Source: Hyphochytrium catenoides
Lineage: Eukaryota > Sar > Hyphochytriomycetes > Hyphochytriales > Hyphochytriaceae
Direction of reading: 5' to 3'
Length of the DNA: 64,000 nt
Assembly: GCA_900088475.1 (NCBI GenBank)
Contig: FLMG01003853.1
Coordinates: 9,604-73,603, forward strand
The notes beneath the pieces were generated by a model. The model did no database searches and was not told where the DNA came from. It saw only the letters and a list, made by a program, of their open reading frames with translations. The position numbers and the translations under genes were made by a program. The first letter of the stretch is position 1, and each line of letters starts with the position of its first letter. Shown one piece after another: positions 15,101 through 26,661 of the stretch.

Positions 15101-18100
15101 TTGAGGTCTCCAGATGGGCCCTTGTTTGCGCTGCCGGAAACGATGGTGATAGATCCAGTGCTGCCACTATGTGCTGAGCCGGTTGCAAGGGTGACAAAAC
15201 CACTGTCTGCCGGGTTAGTAGAGGTAGGTGCTGTTGCAAGGGTGATAACACCAGTGCCACTGCGTTCACTTCTGCCACTGGAAATTTTGACACTACCACC
15301 TGGAGAGCTGAGCGCTTTCCCGCCGTGGATGATGATTGAGCCACCCTCCTCTACTGGAAATCGCGAAGCGGAATCGCCGCCCAGAAGGCTGACATCTCCA
15401 CCTTTTGCGGTGGAGCCCATTCCTCCTTGTATCTGGACCATTCCACCGGGCCCCTTTGCTGAATCACCTGCCTGCATATTTATGGCCCCTCCCAGACCAT
15501 TAGTTGCCACTCCGGCTAGAATGCTAACTGACCCTGACTTCGGTCCGTTAGAGGTTCCAGACGCAAGAACTAGGGGCCCACTTTCGTCCTTGAATGCAGG
15601 TCCCGTTCGTATGTGTATATATCCACTCCTACCAGTCCGTCCAGCTTCTGCAGTTTCGATTTGAATATCACCACTGGATGTTGCTTCACCCCTACCAGAG
15701 TGGAGGAATACGGAGCCACCAAAGCTTGCCTTAGAAAAACCGCCTTGGATGGTTACGTTGCCACCAATGTTAAGCGCCTTGTTTGCACCAAGTCCATCTC
15801 CCCCTGACAGATGAAGTGACCCTCCTGAGCCACCGGCGGTTTCTGTGTTGGTGCCACTTCCGGGCTTTATTGCTACAGAACCTCCTCGCCCGTTTTGTGA
15901 TCTCGAGTCTCCTGCCATGATACGGATAGCACCTCCGAGACTAGTAGTCCCTTGGCCCACTGCCAAGGATATGTCCCCTCCATGTCCGCCAAGAGCAGGT
16001 CCAGTCTGAAAGTCCAAAGCACCACTGTTCCCAGCAGTTGTTGAACCTGTTTTGAGTAAAATAATACCACTTTCTCCCCGCCTTCCTGCGTCCTGGGTAT
16101 GAAGAAGCAGGTCGCCACTGGAGGTCGCAGAAGAAAAGCCCGTGCGGATGGCTACCCTTCCACCAAACGCATCATCAGATGTAGTTCCTGCCTCAAGAGA
16201 AATAGCTCCACCTACACCTGCATTTCCGTCCCCTACCTTAAGGTCAATGTTGCCTCCTCTGCCTCTGCTGGCTCGTCCTGTCCTGATAGTTACGGGGCCG
16301 CTATGTCCGCTTGTGGAGTTACCCGAAAAAAGCTCAATACCCCCGCTCACACCTGATCGCCCTGCATTAGCGGTTCCCAACACTAAATCTCCGCTAGAGG
16401 AGTCAGCACCAAAGCCCGTCAAGAGCTCAATGTAACCACCCGTGCTCCGACGCGACCAGCCACCGTTTATCACGACGTTACCACCTACGTCAATCCTTTC
16501 GTTGCCGCCCTGAGCTGCACCGGCAATCATGGAGATGGACCCGCCATTACCGCCATCGGCGTAGTAGGTACTGGTACCCTCTCCGGCTGCGATGACGACA
16601 TCACCCCCTTTCTGCTGCTTCTCACTCGTGTGTCCAGCTTGAAGAGCGATATCGCCGCCATCACCCTTCCTACCGGTACCAACGTGGATAGATATTCCAC
16701 CACCAGCTCCTTCATAAGCTGCACCCGACAACATAGAGATGGTGCCGGAGTCTCCTTTTGTGGCGGTTCCTGTGATGATAGATACAGCGCCACTGACCCC
16801 TCCTTCTCCTGATGATGCTGTAGCGAAAGTTATGTCACCGCTGGAAGTCTGGGTACTATGTCCTGATAGCAATTTTATGGAACCTCCTTTGGCTACATCT
16901 GTTGTGGATCCTGCCGTTATTGAGACCGAGCCACCATCACCAAGGCTGCCACCTCCCACCAAGACAGATATTCCTCCACCTGCTCCACCACTAGACTCAC
17001 CGGTCTCGATTCTGAGGTTGCCGGAGTCACCAAGCGCTGCGCTGCCCGATGCTAGTGTGACGCTGCCACTAGCTCCATGCTGGCCTGAGTCGGCCGATGA
17101 AAATTTAATAGATCCACTGGAAGCCAGGGCAGAGGATCCTGAACTGATTCTGACTGAGCCACTGGACCCCAACCTGGCTCGTCCTCCTTCTATGTGCACT
17201 TCCCCACCGCTGTCAAAGCGGCTTTCTCCTTCGGCGACACCACCTGTAATTTTGACGTTGCCGCCATTTCCGCCATCTACAGAATTCTGGCTCAAACCAT
17301 CACCTCCACTAATGCTTACCAAACCCCCCATTTTCCCGGCTGACAGAGTATTGCCAGCCTTTATAGCCAGTACACCACCATTTCCATAGTCACCAGTCCC
17401 CACCTCAACCTGTATTTTGCCACCCGAGCCATCCCCTGATGTCCCTGTAGTCATCCGTATGCCACCACTCGTACCATGCTGGGACTTGCCGGTCGCAACA
17501 TCAATTCGACCACTAGCGCCGTTCATGCCCGGTTCTCCTGTGGTGACGGCTATTGATCCGCTGAGACCCTCAGCGCTGTCACCAGACGCCAAAAGCACAC
17601 TGCCACCGACGCCTGTTGCAGCAGAGCCAGCCTTCAAGGTCAGCTTGCCACCAAGATCACGAAAAGAGTTGCCAGCACTAGAGCCTGCAACAACGAGGAC
17701 ATCACCACCATCTCCGCCATTCTCATTATCTGTATTAACCCCTTGGCCTGCTGATAAGTAAATAGCTCCCCCTTTCGAGGCTGCACCTTGAGCAGCACCA
17801 GGTACGAGCAAGATACCTCCAGCATCACCATTGACGCTCTCCCCAGTCGCAAGTACAACTTGTCCACTCGGACCCGCAATAGCATCTCCGGTTTTCAGCC
17901 GCACCTCTCCTGTGTGTGTTGTGGAAGAGGAGCCAGTGGCCATAAAAATGTCACCGCTTTGCCCAAAGCTCCCCGCGTCATCTGTTACCACTCTCACGGC
18001 TCCTGAGGATTCATCTGTTGAACGCCCAGAGCTGAGTACAATATCTCCACCTCTTGAGGTCCGGGAAAATCCGGCACTCAGTAAGACAGAGCCGGCGTAA

Positions 18101-20694
18101 GGGTTACCCTCTCCAGCCCGGAGGTAGATGTTTCCTCCGCTTCCGTTATCTGAAGTAGGAACGGTGGATCCTGCTTGGAGAATTATTGCGCCACCCCAAC
18201 CCGTGCCTAGGCTATCTGAAGATCCTCCCGTGATGGAGACCTCTCCCCCTCCATTTTGTTGGGACTTTCCAGCCACCAGAGCAACATCTCCTCCCGTCTG
18301 ACTGGCATCGCCTACCAAGAGTTTAATCGATCCTGACGCTGCACTTTCGGTTCTACCTGTACCGACGGTAACAGCACCAGAACTCCCATTTGACGAATCA
18401 CCAGTCTTCAGGTCCAAAGTGCCAGACCCTCCGGCTGTTAATATTCCTGACGTGGCAGTACCTAAAAAGATGGCCCCAGAGGTGGCTCCTCGACTTGATC
18501 CAGACCTTAATGTGATTTTCCCTCCAACCTCAGTCCCTGCATGACCGCCCTCTAATAGCAACAGACCGACTTCACCAGACTTGAAAGAGCTACCGGTGGA
18601 CAGAATAATGCTACCGGAGACTCCCTTCTCAGTAATCCCTGTGGCAAAACGGAGGTCCCCACTCTGGGCAGCCTCTGTGCTGCCTGTTCCCAAGATAATC
18701 GCCCCAGTCATTCCACCAGAAGCCTCGTAGGTTGTGAGCCTTATATCCCCGCTGGATGTGGGGCCTGCGCCGCTTCGTAGAGTCATGTGTCCTCCCCTTC
18801 CTAGATTGGAAGACCCCCCGATCAGAACAAGCTCGCCTCCAGTTCCGTTTGGATCGTTGGCGTTACCACTAGCGAGGGTAAGAATACCACCTGCTAACAA
18901 CCCCGATCCAGCAATAATGGAAATTTCGCCACCGGAGCCTTCACGCTGACGTGAGGAGCCCGACAGAAATTGGAGACCTCCGGCTTTGTGACTGGCTTCA
19001 CCTGCCGAGATCAGTACGCTTCCACTATCACCCTTGAGCGCCGGACCCGTGGAAAGGAGGAGGTCTCCCGAACTTCCCGCTTGTGCCTTGCCACTGGCAA
19101 GATAAATAGGCCCACTATCCGCCCCCTCAGGGCCAGTGCCACCCCCGGCAGAGGTTATTGAAACTGGTCCAGAGGAGCGTCCATTGTCAGCACCCTTCCC
19201 AGAGGATATTGAAAGGATACCTCCATCGCTTACAGCTGAGTTACCAGCCGAAAGGAGCAGTTTGCCCGCCACATCGGCATGGCTGGTTCCCACCGTCAGC
19301 TCAATGTCCCCGGCAGAGCCACCCTCAAGCGCAGAACCCGTTCTAAGGGTTATTGCGCCACTTCCACCAAAATGGGATAGGCCTGTTTGGAGCTCGATGC
19401 TACCACTTTGACCATCTATTCCTGGTGATGCAGTTCTCAGCCCTAATTTGCCACTTGATTGTGTGCCACTACCGCCACTTTCAAGTTCAAGGCTTCCCCC
19501 GACCCCCTGTGAAGAGGAGCCGCCCATCAGGGTGACAGTTCCTCCCACTCCGTCAACAGCCTTTCCTGCCTTGAGAGTAATGCTGCCTCCGTCTCCCAAG
19601 TTCGACGTGGCAGCGATGCTGCCTGCAGCAGTGCCAGAACCGTCCCCTGCAGCGATGATCACCGATCCACCGCTACCACCCTGGGGATTGGGGTTACTGC
19701 CAGCCAGCAAGGAAATCTGTCTGCCAGGGCGATGAGGTGCTACGTCGTCCGAGGCGCGAAGGAGCACATCTTTTGCTGATCTTACTGCAAATCCGTCCCT
19801 GTCGCTCTTCATTTCAAAGCTTACGGATCCTGCCATCCCTTTACGTAGAAAAGAAGGACAAGTTAGATACTGTCAGCCGAGGGGCAGATGAGGGCCAAAC
19901 CTTCTTGAACAAGTTCACCTCCCTCACCAAAAGCAGGATCGGGTGTGATACGAATCTTCCCTGTGATGTCCCGTACTGAAGAGAAAGTTGAAAGAAAAAG
20001 CAATGTTAGACCTATCCTATCCTTCTAACTCTCCCGAAACTACTGGTAAGGGGTGCATCAATTTGAAATACCTTCTAGGAAGGAGGTAGGACAGGGGCCG
20101 TCAAACACAAGGCCATCGCAGTCGGAAGAGTAAGCAGCGCTGATAGTGAGGCAAGACTTGGAAGTGGCACACCAAGCGCAGTCCTCAGCCGTAGCGCACG
20201 TATCGCATGAAGAGTACTGGCTACAGTCGGGAATGACTAATGACAGATGCCCTTGAAGTTAGATATCTGCTCCGGCAACCGCTTGCCACTCAGCATCGGG
20301 AGGATACTTACCTGGACACTGGTTTGCCCCATAAAACCACTCTGCACAAGGACTTCCTGTATTTTCTGGTCCTTCCACGGTTCCTTGCATGCAGGTTAGA
20401 GTTGAGTGACAAAATCCGCAGCCGGGTGTCGCAAGACAAGGTATGCATGCCTTTACGTCTTGCCTGAAAATAATTAGGAATACGGCAAAAAGTGAAGTCA
20501 ATCCATGACCAAACCACAATGGGTATTTTTTTTTGATCTGACCAGTAGTCCCCGTTAGACGTAGCACTGTTTAAGAGCTCGCATGTGACAGATTTATTGG
20601 AGCCAGAGCTGGACTGTGATGCTGCAGGGAAAGTTAGAACGAATGCCTGCAAAGAGAGGAGCGCTGAAGCGCTCAGGCTTAACGAGGGCCACAT
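1..20694 (-). CDS. Giant secreted PSI / Gly-Ser repeat / S74 protein (3' end beyond window)
   Basis: Exons on the minus strand: 20694-20543, 20463-20312, 20236-20072, 19975-19919 and 19838 to beyond base 1. The phases (2, 1, 1, 1) match throughout. The model gives at least 6,788 residues with no stop reached. The start ATG at 20694 opens a clear signal peptide (MWPSLSLSASALLSLQ, then a small-residue cleavage region). Exons 2-3 encode two Cys-rich PSI-like domains. The last exon is open for 19.8 kb in one frame and encodes units of about 15 residues of the type [SG]G-x-[ILV]-x-[LIV]-x-[ST]-G, so roughly 400 units. I saw no cysteine in the repeats I translated. A peptidase S74-like domain interrupts the array near residue 2635. 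I infer an extracellular fibre, adhesin or wall protein. The first donor is uncertain (20543 or 20561, both phase 2). Long plus-strand ORFs here are proline-rich mirror frames. No specific function can be assigned. Confidence 0.88.
12155..12540 (-). other. Peptidase S74-like intramolecular chaperone domain inside the repeat array
   Basis: The beta-repeats stop at about 12700 and the frame reads a lead-in strand region, then GLPSDERMLTTI, a helical stretch (LQRLQTLEV), HDLAYTEEW, RRGLVGQEVAKTFPEYV and a C-terminal helix (DSQALVVDILASFQAHF). This is the order of the S74 / ICA family: a cleavage-site Ser-Asp, an L-x-L-x-V helix, an aromatic-x-W strand, the (I/V)-(A/G)-Q-E-V-x-x-x-F-P-E motif, then a long helix. 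Known members trimerise phage tail spikes or MYRF and then self-cleave before the Ser with help from a Lys five residues on. Here the Ser is at 12462 (about residue 2635), but position +5 is Leu, so self-cleavage is probably lost. After the domain, the same repeat type resumes without a frame change. Confidence 0.75.
12700..19790 (-). repeat. Coding array of ~15-residue Gly/Ser repeats, N-terminal block
   Basis: About 7 kb of degenerate coding repeats in one frame. Units are mostly 15-16 residues (45-48 nt), for example GGSITLKAGKAVDGV followed by GGTVTLMGGSSSQGV. Each unit has one alternating hydrophobic strand (V/I/L-x-L/I) ending in S/T-G. DNA identity between neighbours is low while the amino-acid pattern is kept, so the array looks old and under protein-level selection. 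The pattern suggests one beta-strand per turn of a solenoid or trimeric fibre, which is inference. Confidence 0.8.
20072..20463 (-). other. Two N-terminal Cys-rich PSI-like domains of the giant protein
   Basis: Exon 2 encodes a block beginning CIPCLATPGCGFCHS and closing near CAEWFYGANQC. Exon 3 encodes a second block (CSQYSSCDTCATAEDCAWC, then C-x5-C and further Cys). The second block has the C-x5-C-x2-C-x5-C-x2-C spacing of plexin-semaphorin-integrin (PSI) modules, including the Trp next to a cysteine (CAWC). The family is extracellular and disulphide-bonded, which agrees with the signal peptide just upstream. The two are separated by a GT-AG intron (20311-20237) with a canonical GTAAGT donor. 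All cysteines I saw in this very long protein lie here. Confidence 0.65.
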
Positions 20695-21818
20695 GGCCTC
20701 GCTGTCGATCTGCGATGCACTCAGACTGGCTTGACCATCCACAGTCAGCGCTCCCTTTGCCAATAGCCCCTTGCCTTTTTTAAACCTGCCACATCAAACA
20801 GAAACCTTGTTGAGGAAAGATGAGTAAATTGTGCAAGTCGACCTTTTCTAAGAGCTCTCTGTCAGCTTTCTTATTGCCGGTAAGCCCTTCAAGATCTGAA
20901 AATTGGAACTGGATGGCCAAAGTCCCAGCGCCAGGTGAGGCGGCCCGCAATCTAATAATGTGTGCCGTCCTTTGCCTATATGCAGTTGCTTATTCCTCTC
21001 AGTAATTTGTCAATCTCTCGACGAGACGACAAAGTAGCTTGGGATGGCAGCAGCGGCGATGACAGCGTTCGCTATGTGGATGGATCAGCGCCAGCGCGTC
21101 GGAGCTACGGTCTTAGCGAGCATACGTGTATCAAGGCTAGAAGAGCCAACGGCTAGGTTCAATTGGAAGCACATTGCTTCACTGTTATAATATAGGAGTC
21201 TTGTTCGGCTTATCTTCAAAAGGTAGAAGCCAGAGCTGCATTCTACATCCTTTCGCGCCACCTGGTTCTGTTCCAAGACGTGATCGAAAGAATATTTGGT
21301 TTTCAGAACTTTATCTAGATCCAACTATGGCCTTAGAACTTCAATTTCCATACATTTTACACTTCATCATCTGATTCTGGCCTTCAAGCTCTGTCCCAAT
21401 CGAGGTCATAAAACAGTTCTGCCACAGAATCTTGTCTGGATCATGTTTAGAATTCAACAGCTAGTTTTTCGGTACCTGTTTCATCATATTCCCAATAGGT
21501 GCGCCTCAGAGGAAACTTCAATCACAGCCGTCTATGTGCAGAGTAGAACACACAGGACTCGACTACTACAGTACAAACCCACACTTACGTCCTAACTGTA
21601 CTGTAGGAACTACCTGCTCTTCGCATGTACCGACGTAGAAAACACTGGGGGATTCTGTAGAGGATCCTGGAAGGATATGTGCTGTAGCAAGAAAATACAC
21701 CTTTGTGGTTGCGTTGTACAAGTTTACTACTTCTCGAGGACTAAGCCTTACTACTAGCCTACTTGTGGTAGAACTAAAGGCTTTTCATAGTAACTTGTAC
21801 TTGGTCCAGAACTAAAAG

Positions 21819-21834
21819 CACTGTAAACAGTGCT
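21819..21834. repeat. Perfect 16-bp palindrome
   Basis: GCACTGTAAACAGTGC is two 7-nt arms around AA. It lies within a GTAC-rich non-coding stretch and is followed at once by an imperfect palindrome of TTGCAA arms around a short A/T run (21839-21856). A related TAAACAGTG word recurs near 25025 in another intergenic region. It could be a transcription-factor site or the relic of a mobile repeat. The sequence alone does not decide. Confidence 0.5.
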
Positions 21835-22266
21835 AATCTTGCAAATATTTTTGCAAACTCGGACTTACTTACCAGAACTGTTAGTGCCTAGGACGTGGTC
21901 TACTCTGTACTGTAATGAAGAGCACAAGCATGACCATGAGCACCATTGTTCTGGTTCTTCGTGTTCGAAGTTGCTGGGCAGTCAGTACAGTTGGCAGATC
22001 TCTGAGGAGGTAGTCGTACAAGTACAGCTACACCGACTCACACTACTAATCTGCAGTTCCTACAAAGATAATAAGTAAAACCATTGTACAGTACCTACTT
22101 ACTATTACGAGCCATCAGTTCTATCATGCTGTGACGTACGCGTGGGGCCACTTGTAGCTCTACTACTCTGTAGCCCAGTGCTTGTACAACTACCTCCGCC
22201 CAGCCCCAAGTATAAGTAGATATCTATCGACGCCAGACTTTTCTCCTAGCAGGTTAGATTGAATCC

Positions 22267-22292
22267 TTTTGGCGGGAGATTTGCGCGGCAAA
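22267..22292 (+). promoter_or_regulatory. Tandem E2F/DP-like sites
   Basis: TTTTGGCGGGAGA is followed at once by TTTGCGCGGCAAA. Both fit the E2F consensus (TTTSGCGS), which is conserved between animals, plants and some protists. Which gene they would serve is unclear: overlapping small ORFs lie just to the right on both strands. Chance occurrence is possible. Confidence 0.3.
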
Positions 22293-22294
22293 TG

Positions 22295-22549
22295 TCAATG
22301 ATGATAACGACGGCAAGCAGTAGTGGAAGAGTCTCTCTTTACCAGGCCACTTCTCTTAGAAGCCCGTTCTTCCAACTCCTTCCTTCTCCTCCTCCTTTCC
22401 CTCCGGCAATGCTTGCAGGTGAAGGTATTCAGTTCAGGAAGAGTTGGGTCACCATCTTCCAGGACGGGGGCGGTGATGGCCAGCGGGAGGACGGGTGGAG
22501 TGCCTCTGAGGCTGTTGAGGGCTGACAGATGGCGCATTTTGATCGTCAT
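22295..22549 (-). CDS. Possible small basic protein (doubtful)
   Basis: An ATG-initiated 84-residue ORF with a C-x2-C pair followed by an Arg/Lys/Glu-rich helix (CKHCRRERRRRRKELEERA). No homologue is recognised and no introns are evident. An equally long plus-strand ORF overlaps it, so the coding strand, if either is coding, is unresolved. It is listed because of the zinc-knuckle-like pair and the neighbouring E2F-like motifs, and may well be spurious. Confidence 0.15.
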   Translation of the reverse strand: MTIKMRHLSALNSLRGTPPVLPLAITAPVLEDGDPTLPELNTFTCKHCRRERRRRRKELEERASKRSGLVKRDSSTTACRRYHH

Positions 22550-23031
22550 TGAATTGTATATTATTTTTATGTCAGGGCGCCGGAAGTATTGTTGCCAAGG
22601 GGCACATCTTCACGCTGCCATAGAAGTGCACAACAGCTTGCACAACGATGAAGTTGTAAAGCGAAGAGGGAACAGGAGATAGACGAAGGATGGTAGATCA
22701 TAGGATTACAGTATGTGCGCAAGCTAACCGCAACAATGATGTGGACATCAATCAGTGGAGGGCCGTAGCTGACCGGCAGCGAGCCAATACGGTCCCTGAC
22801 AAAGGAGGGTGCTCATTCGCTTGTAGGGGTGGTAGTAAGTACTAGCGAGTGCGTCGAGTATATACTAATGTGACGGGTAGCATGACTAAAGAGCACCAAA
22901 GGCCACTCTCAGATTACGGAAACAAGTATCCGAGTACAACTATTGATTTTCCTCAGGAGTAATGGCAGGTAAAAGACGAACCTCCACATATCCGAAGGGA
23001 GTCGGGCTCCTCGTCCAGGATCAACAAGCGC

Positions 23032-25312
<2,281 letters not shown>

Positions 25313-25893
25313 ATGTTCTCCGAGTACATCGGACTTATTAGAATGAAGACTGACTATCAAAATATCTCACGGCCAGCAAGGAGAAAGAGGCGGACAAAGA
25401 GAGCACCACCCAAGAAGGGTGATTTTGATCAGACCAACCCTTCCACAGAAAAGCATCAGATCAGAAGTGGGGAGAGTGTTGCTGGACTAGAGCCGAGAAA
25501 GGTTGCAGCACTGAACGCTGTGCGTTCCATTCCCGCAGCCATTGGTAAGTGTTCAAAGCACGGTGCTGCAAGTTCTGGCAGAATATCGACGGCGATGATC
25601 TAACCGCCATCATCCGGTCATTCTCGATGCTTACCACTATCCATACCGCTGCTCGCTGTGCCATCTTCAGCTCCTCATTGGGATAGCCGCGGTCGAAGGA
25701 ATGCCATACCAAGCACGTCCTCCTTGTCCGCGCTATTGGCTGAGGTGCGATCTTCGCGAAGGCGTTTACTTTTCCTGCTCCCAAGCACGCACTAACTCGA
25801 GTCGACGCTCGCACTTCCCAGCGGGCAGAGCAGGCCTTAGCAAATATAACAATAGGCAGCCCACCCGATACACCAGAGTGCAACAGTCGGTGA
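25313..25893 (+). CDS. Small basic hypothetical protein (three exons)
   Basis: Exons 25313-25544, 25671-25744 and 25822-25893 keep frame and give 125 residues. The donors GTAAGT and GTGCGA, the acceptors TTCAG and CCCAG, and a CTAAC branch-like motif in intron 2 support the model. The N-terminal third is very basic (RPARRKRRTKRAPPKK, nuclear-localisation-like). The C-terminus is short and mildly amphipathic (LSALLAERAEQALANI). A start at the in-frame second Met (residue 11) is equally possible. I recognise no family, and the opposite strand also has an ORF here that lacks splice logic. Moderate to low certainty. Confidence 0.4.
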
Positions 25894-26066
25894 CCCTAAG
25901 GTGTTAAAATAAGTAGCAGACCTCTTCGAGGTGCTGCTGGCGCCAGAACACGCGCTGCTTCTATCCATGTGGCGATTGAGACGGTCCGTTCAGCAAGCTG
26001 AATTACTTGTCCCATCGAGCGATGACAGATGACTCTCTGTCATCGTCATATTTTATCACCTGCCAT

Positions 26067-26602
26067 TCAGGGCCCAATCAGTGCTTCTTTCGTATCGGTA
26101 CATTTTGAGCAAACAAGGAAACGCCGCTGAAGAAGTTGGCTCTGCCGTCTTAGCGATGAAATAAGGAATGGAAGAACACCTACAACCCCAAGCTCCTTTA
26201 CCTGTGACTCCAGCAAATGTCCGTGGGTGCCCTCCTGCTCGTCTTCCTCTTTTTCAAACTGCTTCGTGATAGATAGAATGGTGTTCACTATGCCTTTTTT
26301 TGCTTTCGGCCGCTTGGGCACACGCTTCTGAGCATTTCTTTCAGGTCGTGATAGACGTCGTTTCGTTCTTCCCATAGACTAACGTAACATAGCAGCCGCG
26401 ATGTCAGTGGAGTTACCAGCGTAGGAGTCTGACAACGAGGCTATAACAGTTGGAGAAGAACATACAAAGCCGCACAAACAGAACAACAACACCATGCCCC
26501 AAATGGCTTGAACGACTTCCACGGGAATACATGGCCACTTCTTACCAAAGAGAGACTGTCTGCACTATCCTCATCCTCAGAATCAAACAGGAGGCAGTCC
26601 AT
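26067..26602 (-). CDS. Small hypothetical nuclear-type protein
   Basis: Exons 26602-26546, 26378-26202 and 26126-26067 give 97 residues, all joined in phase 0. It starts with an acidic motif (MDCLLFDSEDEDSADS), then a strongly basic segment (GRTKRRLSRPERNAQKRVPK), an amphipathic helix (TILSITKQFEKEEDEQ) and a short C-x2-C tail. Intron 2 is 75 nt, a multiple of three without stops, so a retained form with 25 extra residues is possible. The ATG is only 59 bp downstream of the stop of the BRCT gene on the same strand. No family is recognised. The charge pattern suggests a nuclear or nucleolar factor, which is inference. Confidence 0.45.
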
Positions 26603-26661
26603 CTAGGAAGCAGGCATTTTCGTTAGTGAACCATGAAGAGAATAATCTTATGCATAAGGAG

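Larger units (their letters stand above)
20695..23031. other. Non-coding interval between the giant gene and enolase
   Basis: This holds the 5' flank of the giant gene (which starts at 20694 on minus) and the 3' flank of enolase (which ends at 23032 on minus). I see no convincing gene. Short ORFs exist on both strands but show no domain or splice logic. Between about 21550 and 22220 the DNA is full of GTAC, TACT and AGTA words and contains inverted repeats. It looks like a decayed repeat or a regulatory region. Confidence 0.5.

Noticed and set aside
1175-15664. Many long plus-strand ORFs with Pro/Leu/Glu-rich products (for example 1175-1948, 2756-3589, 4802-5560, 14708-15664)
   Set aside because: They are the mirror frames of the minus-strand Gly/Ser repeats: GGN and TCN codons read as Pro and Glu/Leu on the other strand. 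They break often, while the minus frame stays open for 19.8 kb.
1-19790. A satellite or CRISPR-like DNA repeat array
   Set aside because: The units are conserved as protein pattern and not as DNA. There are no identical direct repeats with spacers, and the frame is preserved throughout.
20308-20763. A single unspliced first exon for the giant gene
   Set aside because: Reading through would lose the first PSI domain frame. The GTAAGT donor at 20311 and phase-matched acceptors restore both Cys-rich domains.
25461-25883. 140-codon minus-strand ORF
   Set aside because: It overlaps a plus-strand three-exon model with good splice sites and a branch-like motif, has no family resemblance, and has no ATG at its listed start.
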